Part shown: one piece after another, positions 43,215 through 52,703 of the stretch | Numbering within the stretch: position 1 is the first letter of the stretch | Layout: each line of letters starts with the position of its first letter | Assembly (NCBI GenBank): GCA_963807775.1 | Contig: CAWECY010000004.1 | Span: 730,971-794,970, forward strand | Source: Bog-473 sp963807775 | GTDB taxonomy: Bacteria; Actinomycetota; Acidimicrobiia; Acidimicrobiales; RAAP-2 | Direction of reading: 5' to 3' | DNA length: 64,000 nt | Translations under genes and position numbers: made by a program | The notes under the pieces: generated by a model | The model's database searches: none | Told to the model about the DNA's origin: nothing | What the model saw: only the letters and a program-made list of their open reading frames with translations

Positions 43215-44095
43215 GTGTCCGGCCAGATCGGCGCCGTCGTGGTCGACCACGACGCCGGACCGTTGCTCGAAGGCTGCGTCCGCTCGCTCCTCGCCGACGG
43301 GGCGGCGCCCGTCGTGGTGGTGGAGAACGGGGCGGCCGGGAGCGCCACCACTGCTCTGGCGGATCTCCCGGGCGGGCCGGATGCGCCGTCAGTGCAATTC
43401 GTGTGCCCCGGCCGCAACCTCGGCTACGGGGCCGGGGTCAACCGCGGCCTGGCGGCCTTGGCGGGGAGTGACGCCTCCACCCGAGTGGATCCTCGTGTGC
43501 AACGCGGACCTGGTCGTGCACCCCGGTGCGCTCGCCGCGCTGCGCCAGGCCCTCGAGTCCGAGCCCGCCTGGGCGCTCGTGGGGCCCGCGCATCTTCGAC
43601 GAGTCCGGTGAGGTCTATCCCTCGGTGCGCAACTTCCCCTCCTTCACCGACGCCGCCGGGCACGCGCTGCTGGCGCAGTTCGACCCGGAGAACCCGTTCA
43701 CACTGCGCTACAACCCCGGCACCCCGGAGGGAGACGTGGTGACCGGGGCCGGGTGGGTGTCGGGCTCCTGCTTCCTGGCCCGTCGCAGCGCGCTGGAGGA
43801 ACTGGGCGGCTTCGACGAGGCCTACTTCATGTACCTCGAGGACACGGACCTGTGCTGGCGCGCCCACGACGCCGGGTGGGGTGTGGGATTCGCCGGGACG
43901 GCGGAGGTGACCCACCTTCAGGGCGTCATGACGGCGCGGCGCCCTTACCGCATGATGGCGGCGCACCACCGCTCGGCGCTCCGCTTCACCGTCCGGACCA
44001 CCAGGGGGTGGCGCCGCGCCGCGTTGCCGCTGGCCGCGCTGGTGCTCGGGGCCCGCCTCGCCATGGCCACCGTCCGCATCGCCGTCAGCCGCTAG
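43215..44095 (+). CDS. Family 2 glycosyltransferase (rhamnosyltransferase-like), frameshifted
   Basis: About 292 aa. GAVVVDHDAGPLLEGCVRSLL, VVVVENGAAGSATTAL and PGRNLGYGAGVNRGL are followed by WILVCNADLVVHPGALAAL (DxD-like NAD). VTGAGWVSGSCFLARRSALEELGGFDEAYFMYLEDTDLCWRA supplies the conserved ED base. A C-terminal hydrophobic helix is likely (AALPLAALVLGARLAMATV). Closest in layout to WbbL-type rhamnosyl or galactofuranosyl transferases, which fits the rmlB/rmlD genes upstream. Breaks are near 43470 and 43590. Starts 8 bp after the previous stop. Confidence 0.85.
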
Positions 44096-44100
44096 CGACG

Positions 44101-45172
44101 TTGCCTGCACGCCGGGGTCTGCTGATCGTCGCACTCGTGGCCATTGTGATCACGCGTGCTGGTGCTCGTGCTGGCGGCGGCCGTCAGCGGGCCGCACCAC
44201 AGGGCCGCGACCGTCCACGTCCACGTCGAACCGCAGGTCACCTTCGCCCTGCCCCCGGCGGCCACCAGCTGCAGCGGGGCGACCGCACAGCCCGGCGGCG
44301 GCGAGAAGGTGCCGTTGACGGTGAGCGTGGTTGCCGGACAGGTGGCCGAGACGCTCGACGTGTGCATCGGCAACCAGGGGCCGTACCCCTTCATCCTCGA
44401 CACGGGGGCGGGGGAGTCGACCATCGACGCGGGGCTGGCGCACCGGCTGCACCTGGCGAGCGACGGGGCGGCCAGCGAGTTCGCCGGCGTCGGCTGCGTC
44501 GGCACCGCACGGCCCGTCTCCGTGGGCGCGTGGTCGCTCGACGGAGTGCCCCTGGCGGCCCAGCAGCTCACCGCCGCCACACTGCCCCAGATGGGCGGGA
44601 AGGGTGAGCCCGATGGCCTGCTCGGCTCCGACGTCCTGTCCCGCTTCGGAGGGGTGCGCGTCGACTTCGGCGCCGGGGCGCTGATCCTTCCCGGCCCGGA
44701 GGGCGCGCCGCTGGCCCAGTCGTCCCCGTTCACGGGCCCGCAGGGCGCAGTGCCCGCGGCGCTGACGGAAGGGGAGAGCGGGACGACGGTGCCGCTCACG
44801 GTCACCCCGGCGACGGGTGACGTGTCGCTCAGCGTGGCGGTCCGTTTTGCCCGGGGCCCGCGGCGCGAGTTCGTGGTGGACACCGGCTCGTCGCAGAGCG
44901 TCGTGTCCTCCCAGGTGGCCCGCGGCGTGCCGTTGCAGAGCACCGACCTCGCCCAGCGTCAGTCCACCGTCTGCTCGGTCATCACGGTGCCGCTCGTGCA
45001 CAGCGGGCCCTGGTCGGTGCCGGGTTTGGCGCTCCACCCCCAGCTCATCGGGTCGACCAACTTCGGCACCATCAGCCTGTCGGGTACCCAGGGCCTGCTG
45101 GGCTCGGACCAGCTCCGGCGCTACGGGTGGGTCGTGCTCGACTACGCCGGCGGCCAGATGGTCGTGGGCTGA
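44101..45172 (+). CDS. Secreted protein with two retropepsin-like DTG lobes
   Basis: About 357 aa. A probable signal anchor (GLLIVALVAIVIT, then VLVLVLAAAVSG after one shift near 44158) directs it outside. Two homologous halves follow. Lobe 1 has YPFILDTGAGESTID (Asp codon at 44399) and, 72 codons later, GLLGSDVLSRFGGVRVDF. Lobe 2 has FVVDTGSSQSVVSS (Asp codon at 44879) and, 71 codons later, GLLGSDQLRRYGWVVLDY. The DTG-plus-GLLG pattern is that of retropepsin-like aspartic proteases (Asp_protease_2 type), duplicated in one chain as in pepsins. Proteolytic activity is inferred. A TTG start at 44101 follows the glycosyltransferase stop by 5 bp. Confidence 0.75.
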
Positions 45173-45176
45173 TCGT

Positions 45177-45434
45177 CATGTTGACGGTGAGGGAGGAACG
45201 GGAGGAGGACGCATCCCGTCGGTCAATCGGCCGGCACGTCGACCGTGGCCTTGTCCACCCGAGGAGTCGAATATCAAGTCCATCTCGTGTTCGGGCCTGG
45301 CGATGAAGCCCTTGACCGACATGACCCGATGCACTCCCGGCGTGATCGAATGTCCCCAGAACCCCTAGAGGATTCGTCTCCATCCCGGCGTCCGTGAACC
45401 GTTCGGGCAGTTCTCCCGCCGTACCATTAGCCAT
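45177..45434 (-). CDS. Possible small gene in the 45.2-45.4 kb gap, frameshifted
   Basis: Reading leftward from an ATG at 45434 gives MANGTAGELPERFTDAGMETN. After a shift, HSITPGVHRVMSVKGFIARP and EHEMDLIFDSSG follow before a stop near 45177. The second part has protein-like composition, but there is no known domain and no clear ribosome-binding site. It may be only a shadow in the 276-bp space between two plus-strand genes. Confidence 0.2.
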
Positions 45435-45448
45435 GGGCTCGTGCGCAC

Positions 45449-47177
45449 ATGATCACTGAGCCCGGCCTGGTCGTGTCATCGGTCTCGCGAGAGACACAAC
45501 CCGCAATCGGAGCGAGCCCTGGCGTTGGTCGGGCGGGAACCCTCCTCTTTGTCGTCACCATTGCTGCGGCGGTCGTCGCCGGGGCACTCATGCGGTCCTG
45601 GTATTTCTTCCACACCCCGTCGAGTTCGGATCAGGCCATCGTCGGGCTCATGGCGAATGCCATTCTTCACGGGCACTTCACCGCCTTCTACTGGGGCCAG
45701 GCCTACGGTGGGGCTGAGCCGTATGCAGTCGCGGGGATGTTCGCGCTCTTCGGGCATAGCGCTGCGACGCTCAATCTCACGCCAGCCCTGCTCTCTGGTG
45801 CAGCAGCTCTGGTGACCTGGCGAGCTGCGCTCCGACTCGTGCGCATTCCCCAGTTGGCCGTCATTGCCGGGGTGCTCGTCTGGGTCGCTCCTGATGCCTA
45901 TCTCGCGAACTCCACCCGGGAAGGTGGATTCAGGGGCGTGACGATGCTCTGCGGATTGGTCTGCATTCTCTGCGGACTGCGGCTGCTCGACGGTTCGCGT
46001 CGATTTGTGGACGTCATCGCCCTGGGCCTCTTTGCGGGATTGGGCTGGTGGTCCTCTCCCGAGGTGGCTTACTTCCTCGTCGCTGCCGGGCTCTTGATGC
46101 TGGGCGCCCTGTTCGGGGGTGGCCAGGCTCTGCGATGGTGGATCACGTGCGTCTGGTAGCCGGTGTTGCCGCCTTCGTCGTCGGCGCGCTGCCTTGGCTC
46201 TGGGCCAACGTGAACTCGGGATTTCAATCGCTGAATCCTTCGAGCTTCCCTGCCGGATCGCTCAGCAACACGGGGTACTGGGGCCGAATGAGCGCCTTCT
46301 TCCACTACGCGTTGCCGGTCGAGTTGAACACTCGCCGGCTGCTGACCGGCAGCTTTCTTTTCGGGGCTCTGGTTCGGGCCTTCGACATGCTCTGGGTGTC
46401 TCGGTGACAATCCTTGTCTGCGTCATGCTGGCCATCGCGATAGTGCTCGCGGCGTCCCGAGGCGGTCGATGGCTCGCTGTCGCGGTCGGAGTCGTGGCCT
46501 TCCCGGTGCTCTATGCCGCACAGCCCGGCACGTGGTATTGGAGCAATGGCCAGTACGTCGTCTTTCTAGGACCGCTCATCGCTTTAGCCGCCGTTCCAGG
46601 CTTCGAGGAAGCGTTCTCTCGTTTTCGGCGCCGTAGTCGCCGAGACATCAGGGCAGTGACGGTCGTTGCGTTGAGCGCCGCCCTCGCCGCAGCAATTGTT
46701 CTGTCGCTCTTCGCCTTGGCCGGAGACAACCAAACCACGGTCACCCGGCTCGCATCTGGTTGGGGAAATCCCAATGCGTCAGCCGACAGAGCCATCAGCA
46801 TCCTGCGGGCGAACGGGATACGTGACGGATTCGCCGACTATTGGGTGGCGTACAAGCTCGACCTCCTCAGTGGGCAGACGTTGACCATCACCCCGGCCAA
46901 GGGTGACGTTGACCGCCAACCCGCGTTCGCTCGGACTGTGGCGTTGTCGCAACAACAGGCATGGCTTTTCGTGCCCCCATCCCAGATGTCTTCTGCGTAC
47001 GCTCAGTTCTTCAGCACGATCCCCGGCCCCGACGCGATTACAGAGTCACGGTTCCTCACGGCGCTCAGAATCCTTCACGTTGGTTATCGCGAGGTCAATG
47101 CCGGGGTTCTCTCGGCGGTGGTACCCAATCGGCACATCACGATCGCCGAGGTGGCAGCGGTTCCCGCCAACGCCTGA
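45449..47177 (+). CDS. Polytopic membrane protein, GT-C glycosyltransferase-like, frameshifted
   Basis: About 575 aa with around ten helices. An acidic first loop (SSSDQAIVGLMANAILHGHF, then YWGQAYGG) resembles the catalytic Asp loop of GT-C enzymes such as PMT/ArnT. Helices include LLFVVTIAAAVVAGALM, FVDVIALGLFAGLGWW, VAAFVVGALPWLWANV, ILVCVMLAIAIVLAAS and VVALSAALAAAIVLSLFAL. A soluble C-terminal domain of about 130 residues follows. Two -1 frame changes lie near 46135 and 46365. It would use a polyprenyl-phosphate sugar, possibly made by the GT2 at 42.4 kb. Base composition is less GC-rich than upstream. Confidence 0.7.
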
Positions 47178-47215
47178 ACGGCGTAGATCCCACGGGGGCC
47201 CGGGCAATGACCGTT

Positions 47216-48589
47216 CTAGAAGCCAGTCCCGGCGATGATCGAGCCATTGAGGTGAGTGCCGGCCATCGACCCATCGTTGGGGGCGTCCCCGTAGGCGAAA
47301 ACCGACCCGTCCGCCGACGCCACCCAGTATCCGCCACCGTCCGAGGTAGCAAAGATCGAGGTTGCCGGATTGAGCCCCCCCACCGAGCCGGTCGGCCCTC
47401 CCAGGTTGTTCGCCGCATCGCCATAGCCGAAGACCTGGCCGTTGGCATCAAGGATCCAATAACCCCCACCGTCAGGCGTGCGAACCATGGCGGTGATGGG
47501 TGAACCTTGGAGTCCCGGTGCACCGTAAAAGGTGGCGTCACCAAAGGTGTACACGTGCCCAGTGGCGGTCACCAGCCAGTACCCGTTGCCGCTCGCATCG
47601 GGTGCGACTGCAACGGCCGCCCCGCTACAGCCGCCGATACCCGGGCATGAGCCGGCAAAGTTCGAATTGAAGGCGAACACCCCTCCGTCAGACGCGACCA
47701 TGTAGTACCCCTGATCATTGACGGAGGGCACGATGCCGACGATCGGTGCGGCCAAGCTATTTCCGAGCCCTGAGCCTGCCGGGTGCAGGCCCAAGCCCGG
47801 GATGGACCCCACGAAGGGTGCATTGAAGGCGAAGACGCCTCCGTCGGAAGCCACCAGCCAGTAGCCGTCCTCGTTCGCCGTCGGCGTGATGCCCACCACC
47901 GGCCGCTGGAGGACAAGGTTGCCGGTCGAGCCGTGAAAGAGGGCGGATCCGAACGTGAAAATCCCGCCGTCCGAACCGACCAACCAGTACCCGTGTTGGG
48001 GCACGGCGTACGTGAAGCTCACGGCGTTGGATTCACCTCCAGGGTTGTACGCGACGACCTCGACCGTCCCCGATCCGGGCGGCGCCGTGACGGTGACTTC
48101 CGTGTCACTTCCGGATCGAATAGTGGCCGAGGTGGAGCCGAAATAGACGCTGGAAGTGGTTTGAAGGTTCGTTCCCGTCAAGGTGACGGTGGTGCCGCCG
48201 GCTGGGGTTCCTGAGGACGGTGATATGCCGCTCAGCGTGGGTGGCGCGGCCGGAATGTAATAGAACTCTTCGGTGTCTACTGACCCGTAAGGGGTGGTGA
48301 CGGTGACAGTCACGGACCCAGATCCCATCGGGGAGAAAGCGGTTATCTCGGTGTCCGATTCGGAGAGGATTCCCGCACTCATGCCTCCGAACATGACGCT
48401 GTAGGCACTCTCGAGATTGGTACCGGTCAACGTGACGGTCGTTCCGCCGCTCCATGGCCCGGACTGGGGTGCGATCCCGCTGAGGGTCGGTGGGGCATCG
48501 GCCGCAGTAGCCGCTGTCTCGAGGAATGCAGCGGGCGCGAACGTGAGCAGAGCAGCGCTGAGGACAATCCAGCAGATCGATCTTCTCAT
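47216..48589 (-). CDS. Secreted IPT/TIG-domain protein with six GYWLV repeats
   Basis: Intact, 457 aa from ATG 48589 (MRRSICWIVLSAALLTFAPAA, Sec signal). Two IPT/TIG immunoglobulin-like domains come first: PPTLSGIAPQSGPWSGGTT and PPTLSGISPSSGTPAGGTT, each followed by VTLTGTNL. Then six repeats of about 40-50 residues begin GYWLVGSDGGIFTFG, GYWLVASDGGVFAFN, GYYMVASDGGVFAFN, GYWLVTATGHVYTFG, GYWILDANGQVFGYG and GYWVASADGSVFAYG. Such repeats are abundant in Acidimicrobiia. A six-blade propeller-like fold is a guess from the count. Probably an extracellular adhesion or carbohydrate-binding protein. Convergent with the GT-C-like gene. Confidence 0.85.
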   Translation of the reverse strand: MRRSICWIVLSAALLTFAPAAFLETAATAADAPPTLSGIAPQSGPWSGGTTVTLTGTNLESAYSVMFGGMSAGILSESDTEITAFSPMGSGSVTVTVTTPYGSVDTEEFYYIPAAPPTLSGISPSSGTPAGGTTVTLTGTNLQTTSSVYFGSTSATIRSGSDTEVTVTAPPGSGTVEVVAYNPGGESNAVSFTYAVPQHGYWLVGSDGGIFTFGSALFHGSTGNLVLQRPVVGITPTANEDGYWLVASDGGVFAFNAPFVGSIPGLGLHPAGSGLGNSLAAPIVGIVPSVNDQGYYMVASDGGVFAFNSNFAGSCPGIGGCSGAAVAVAPDASGNGYWLVTATGHVYTFGDATFYGAPGLQGSPITAMVRTPDGGGYWILDANGQVFGYGDAANNLGGPTGSVGGLNPATSIFATSDGGGYWVASADGSVFAYGDAPNDGSMAGTHLNGSIIAGTGF

Positions 48590-48783
48590 CAGACCTCCAC
48601 GTTGGTCTTGCTCAGGCATGCCGTGCCGTCGGCCACGAGCTCTCGAATGCCGAGGCAAGTTAGCGCAACGGACATGGACGAGTGATCAATCCGGATGAGC
48701 CGTACGGCAAGGGCCGCGAAGCCTCCCTGGAGAGGGTGCCACCTCAGCCACGACCTGGCCCCGCCGCTCGTCGGCAGGATCGG

Positions 48784-49442
48784 TCATCGACGTGTGAAGG
48801 TCAGGTGGGTGACGCCGCTCGGTGACGAGACTGCCTCGACGTTGTAGCGCTCCTCGACGCCTTCGAGGCCGTCCCAGAGACGAGCGCCACGGCCGAGCAA
48901 GATCGGCACCTGCACGACGTGGAGGGTGTCGATGAGGTCGGCGGCGAGGAAGTCGCGGACGACCGTCGGGCCACCGCCGATGCGCACGTCGAGGTCACCG
49001 GCGGCCTCCCGGGCGAGGTCGAGTGCCTCCTGCGGAGAGGCGTCGACGAAGTGGAACACGGTGCCGCCCTCCATCTCGATCGGCGGGCGCAGGTGGTGCG
49101 TCAGCACGAACACCGGCGTGTGGAACGGCGGGTTCGGCCCCCACCAGCCCCGCCACTCGTCGTCGGTGCCGACATCGGTCCATGGGCCGGTCTGCGCACC
49201 GAACTTGCCCCGGCCCATGATCTCCGCACCGAACCCGAGCTCAATCCGTTCGGCGAACGAATGGTCGACACCGACGGTGCCACCGGCCTCGCCGACATGA
49301 TCGAGCGCCAGAAGCGGGTGGCGAAATACCACTCGTGCAGGCGATGGCCGGCGTGACCGAACGGGGCGTCGAACGTCATGCCCTCGCCGGTCCCGAACCC
49401 GTCCAGGGAGATCGAGAAGTTGTGGACACGGACCTGGGACAT
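48784..49442 (-). CDS. Dihydrofolate-reductase-family (RibD C-terminal) protein, frameshifted
   Basis: About 215 aa. MSQVRVHNFSISLDGFGTGE is the characteristic start. DAPFGHAGHRLHEWYF follows, then after a shift near 49325 FAERIELGFGAEIMGRGKFG, FVLTHHLRPPIEMEGGTVFHFV and VRIGGGPTVVRDFLAADLID (the GGG cofactor loop). HVVQVPILLGRGARLWDGL completes it. This matches YyaP/YwjB-like DHFR relatives, NADPH-dependent reductases of unknown substrate. It lies downstream of the ArsR/SRPBCC pair, but a hairpin at 49.6 kb separates them. Confidence 0.85.
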
Positions 49443-49582
49443 GGCGGCCTCCGCAGCGTTGGGTGATTGCGATATGCAACTGGTTGACGCTAACCAACCG
49501 AGGTACTTGCCGAGCGCCAGCACCCTGCAGGAGCGTTCATGCATACGGTCCACGTCGGCCATGGCTGGGCGGGGACTGCGCC

Positions 49583-49616
49583 GCTCGTGCGAACCGGAGG
49601 GAAGGTTCGCACGAGC
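49583..49616 (-). terminator. 13-bp perfect hairpin after the SRPBCC gene
   Basis: A 13-base arm at 49583-49595 is exactly complementary to 49604-49616, with an 8-base purine loop. It begins 14 bp beyond the SRPBCC stop codon (minus strand) and lies between that gene and the DHFR-family gene. No T-run follows in either direction, as in many actinobacterial U-less terminators. Confidence 0.6.
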
Positions 49617-49629
49617 ACGCTCCCGTCGC

Positions 49630-50077
49630 TCATCCGAGGGCGGCGCCGAGGGCATCGAGGAGCTCGCCCGTGCCCTTCTCGCGGATGGCGGGCGTGTCGG
49701 CGCCATCGAGGAAGACACCCTGCTCGGTAAAGGTGAGCGTGGTGCCCGACGGCGCCGCCGCGAACTCGACCGTGGTCACCGAGACGGAGATGAGGGTGTC
49801 ATCGGCCGCCATGGTGTAGCCGTAGACGATGCGCTCGCCGGGCACGATGTCCCGGTAGGTGGCGTCATAGGTGTACACGGGACCGCCGGGAGGGCCGCCG
49901 CGGTTGGTCTCGTTGCCGCCCACCCGGAAGTCGAGCGCGTAGCCGGTGGTGCCCGGCGCGCCGAACCAACGTGCTTTGGCCTCCTGGGTCGACCAGGCGG
50001 CGAAGACGCGCTCGGGCGGGACCGGGTACGTCCGCGTGACGGTGAAGGTTCCGTGCTCGGTGTCTTCTGGTGGTCAT
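49630..50077 (-). CDS. SRPBCC (AHSA1-like) protein, frameshifted
   Basis: About 148 aa START-like ligand-binding fold. TEHGTFTVTRTYPVPPERVFAAWST is the typical beginning, followed by KARWFGAPGTTGYALDFRVGG. After a shift NETNRGGPPGGPVYTYDATYRDIVPGERIVY and GTTLTFTEQGVFLDGAD complete it. AHSA1 proteins beside ArsR regulators are a common pair of unknown physiological role. Its ATG overlaps the ArsR stop (ATGA), so both are made from one message under the palindromic operator at 50.48 kb. Breaks lie near 50055 and 49990. Confidence 0.85.
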
Positions 50078-50486
50078 TTCAAGCTCCTCTCGAGGGTGAT
50101 GGTGATGGTGCTGTTGCTGGTCTGCTCGGCGGCGATGCGGTGCGGCGTCGGCGGCGACATCGTCCGCCAGCACCTCGCCCAGGCGGTCGAGCCGGCGTTG
50201 CCCAGAGGGCGCGCTGGCCGGCGAACCAGTCCTCGGCCAGGCCCAGGCCCACGGGCTCGAGCCGGCAGGTCCGGGTGCGGCCCACCTTCTCGGAGCGGAC
50301 GATGCCGCACGACTCCAGGACGGCCAGGTGCTGGACCACGGCCGACAAGCTCATGTCCAGCGGCGAGGCCAGTTGGCTCACTGTGGCGGGACCGCCGCTG
50401 AGGCGTTCCACCAGGTCGCGCCGGGTCGGATCACCCAAGGCCCGGAACACCTCGTCAACCGGCCTCGGGTCCTGATACTTAAGCAT
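50074..50486 (-). CDS. ArsR-family winged-helix repressor
   Basis: About 135 aa. MLKYQDPRPVDEVFRALGDPTRRDLVERL is the standard start of the ArsR group paired with SRPBCC genes. The recognition helix region is TVSQLASPLDMSLSAVVQHLAVLE, followed by the wing GIVRSEKVGRTRTCRLEP. No metal-binding ELCVCDL-type motif is present, so it is probably not an arsenic sensor. One frame change near 50200 gives the C-terminus STITITLERSLK, which stops in the ATGA shared with the next gene. The start codon lies inside an inverted repeat, so it very likely represses itself. Confidence 0.88.
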
Positions 50487-50499
50487 TGACTTAAGTATC
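50474..50499. promoter_or_regulatory. Inverted-repeat operator overlapping the ArsR start codon
   Basis: GATACTTAAG at 50474-50483 and CTTAAGTATC at 50490-50499 form a perfect 10-base inverted repeat around a 6-base spacer. The spacer contains the ATG (minus strand, 50486-50484). An ArsR dimer here would block initiation. The A/T-rich site stands out from the GC-rich surroundings. Confidence 0.75.
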
Positions 50500-50569
50500 G
50501 ATAGCCGGGGGACCTCCTGTCAAGCGGTCGATCGCGGTCGATCACGCCCCGCCGCTGTCACGCCGAGAG

Positions 50570-51386
50570 TCATTCGGGCCCCGACAGCCCCAACATGTCC
50601 GTCACACCGTGGTCCCGTCCCGCCGTGTAGCCCCCGTCCACCGGCAGCGCATGGCCGGTCACGAAGGAGGCATCGTCGGAGAGGAGGAAGGCGGCCACGG
50701 CGGCGATCTCCTCGGGCCGGCCCATGCGCCGGCCGAGCTTGTGCTCGTGGACGATGTCGGCCAGCGCGGCTTCCATGCCGGGCCCGAAGATGGCGGCGGT
50801 CATAGGGGTCTCGATGAACCCGGGGCAGACGGCGTTGACGCGGATGCCGCGCCCCGCGTAGTCGATCGCCATGTTCTTGGTGAGGAGCACGACGCCGCCC
50901 TTGGACGCGCTGTAGGCGCTGCCGCCCGCCGTGCCCTCGAGCCCCTCGATACTGGCCACCGTCACCACCGAGCCCCGTCGCCCGTCGTCGCCCGCCGGCT
51001 GCGACAGCATCTGGTCGATCACGTGCTTGGCCGTCAGGAACGTCCCGGTCAGGTTCACGGCGATCACGCGGGCCCACTCTTCGGCCGGCAGCATGTGCAC
51101 CGGACCGCCGCCCGCGACGCCCGCCGCGTTGACCAGACCGTCGACGCTGCCGCCGAAGGCCACCGCCGCCCTCACGAGCTCGACGACGGACCCCTCGTCC
51201 GCCACGTCGACGTGGGTGAACAGCCAGCGCTCGGCGCCGTCCGTCCCCGCCGGGCACGTCACCCGCCGCCACCAGGTCGGCGCCCACGACACGGGCCCCC
51301 TCCGCCAACAGCCGCGCCGCCGTCGCCCGGCCGATGCCCGAGGCCGCCCCCGTCACGATGTAGGTCCGGCCGTCCAATCCACGCAT
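50570..51386 (-). CDS. Short-chain dehydrogenase/reductase, one frameshift
   Basis: About 272 aa classical SDR. MRGLDGRTYIVTGAASGIGRATA contains TGxxxGIG. After a break near 51255, WLFTHVDVADEGSV, GLVNAAGVAGGG (NAG-like NAAG), SVVTVASIEGLEG (Ser) and SAYSASKGGVVLLTKNMA (YxxxK) complete the active site. INAVCPG-like VNAVCPGFIETPM and SFVTGHALPVDGGY form the C-terminal signature. The substrate is not predictable. It lies upstream of, but 84 bp from, the ArsR operator and is transcribed in the same direction. Confidence 0.87.
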
Positions 51387-51522
51387 GGTGCCTCCGCTGG
51401 TCGTTTGGTTGCGCCCGGGCGACCCGGGCTGATAGGAGCAGTGCACAGTTCTAGCCCGGGTCGCTGTTCCCGGGACCGTCCGACCGACACCGCCGTCCAC
51501 ACGTCCCGGGGGAGCCCACGTC

Positions 51523-52631
51523 ATGAAGTTCGCGCTGTTCTACGAGATCCCCGTCCCCCGCCCGTGGGAGGAGGACAGCGAGCTCATCGCATACCAGAAC
51601 ACCCTCGAGCAGGCCATCGCCGGCGACAAGTACGGCTGGCACGCCTTCTGGACGGTGGAGCACCACTTCCTGCAGGAGTACTCGCACTGCTCGAACCCCG
51701 AGGTGCTGTACGGCGCCATCGCCTCGCGCACCGAGAACATCCGTCTCGGCTACGGCGTCCGCCTCATGCCCAAGCCGTACAACCACCCGGTGCGCACGGC
51801 CGAGTCGGTGGCGGTGCTCGACCTCCTGTCGAAGGGCAGGGTCGACATGGGCGCAGGCCGCTCGGCCACCCGGGCCGAGCTCGAGGGCTTCGGCATCGAC
51901 CCCGCCGAGAGCCGCCAGATGTGGCAGGAGGCCATCGGCCACATCGTCGGCTGCTGGACCAACGACGAGTACGAGTTCGAGGGCGAGTACTGGCAGATGC
52001 CACGCCGTCGCGTGCAGCCCAAGCCGTGGCAGAAGCCGCACCCGCCGCTGTGGGGCGCGACGACCAGCGACGAGGGCCACGCCCAGGTGGGCGGCCTCGG
52101 TCTCGGCCTGTGCTCCTTCGCCGTCGGCCTGCCGCCCAGCGGAGGTGAAGCGCAAGATCGACGTCTACCGGGCCGCCGTCGAGCAGTGCTCCCAGCCCAT
52201 CGGCGCCTTCGTGCACAACCAGGCGGCGACCTTCACCATGGCCCTGTGCGGCCCCGACTCCGACAAGGCCAAGGAGGAGGCCCGGGAGTCCTTCGAGTGG
52301 TACCCCAAGGCGGGCGCCCGCCAGATCGCCACGCTCACCGACTGGATGGCCGAGCGCAAGCAGGAGCTCGGGCAACTACTCGTACGCCGCCGACATGAAG
52401 AAGACCGACGACGAGGGCATGCTCGACCTCTTGAGCCTCGAGTACCTCGTGGACGCCAATGCCTGTGTGCTCGGCACGCCCGAGGAGTGCCTCGACGCCT
52501 GCCGTGCCTACGAGGCCGCCGGGGTCGACCTGCTGCTCTGCCTCGTGAACCCGTACAAGATCTCCCACGAGTCGGTCATGCAGACGATCGAGCTCATGGG
52601 CACCGAGGTGATCCCGCACTTCTCCGACTGA
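51523..52631 (+). CDS. LLM-class (luciferase-like) flavin-dependent oxidoreductase, frameshifted
   Basis: About 370 aa. MKFALFYEIPVPRPWEEDSE and WHAFWTVEHHFLQEYSHCSNPEVLYGAIASRTENIRL are typical of bacterial-luciferase-like monooxygenases acting with FMNH2 or F420. PYNHPVRTAESVAVLDLLSKGRVDMGAGRS follows, then HPPLWGATTSDE, and after breaks near 52135 and 52375 LVDANACVLGTPEECLDACRAYEAAGVDLLL, the conserved C-terminal strand-helix. F420 use is plausible for an actinobacterium but not shown. The substrate is unknown. Divergent from the SDR gene (136 bp). Confidence 0.85.
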
Positions 52632-52703
52632 CCGGCCGACCGGCTGACCGCCCGCCCGGCATCCCGACCACATCGGCGGCGCAACATCGGGCAGGCTGTC
52701 GGG

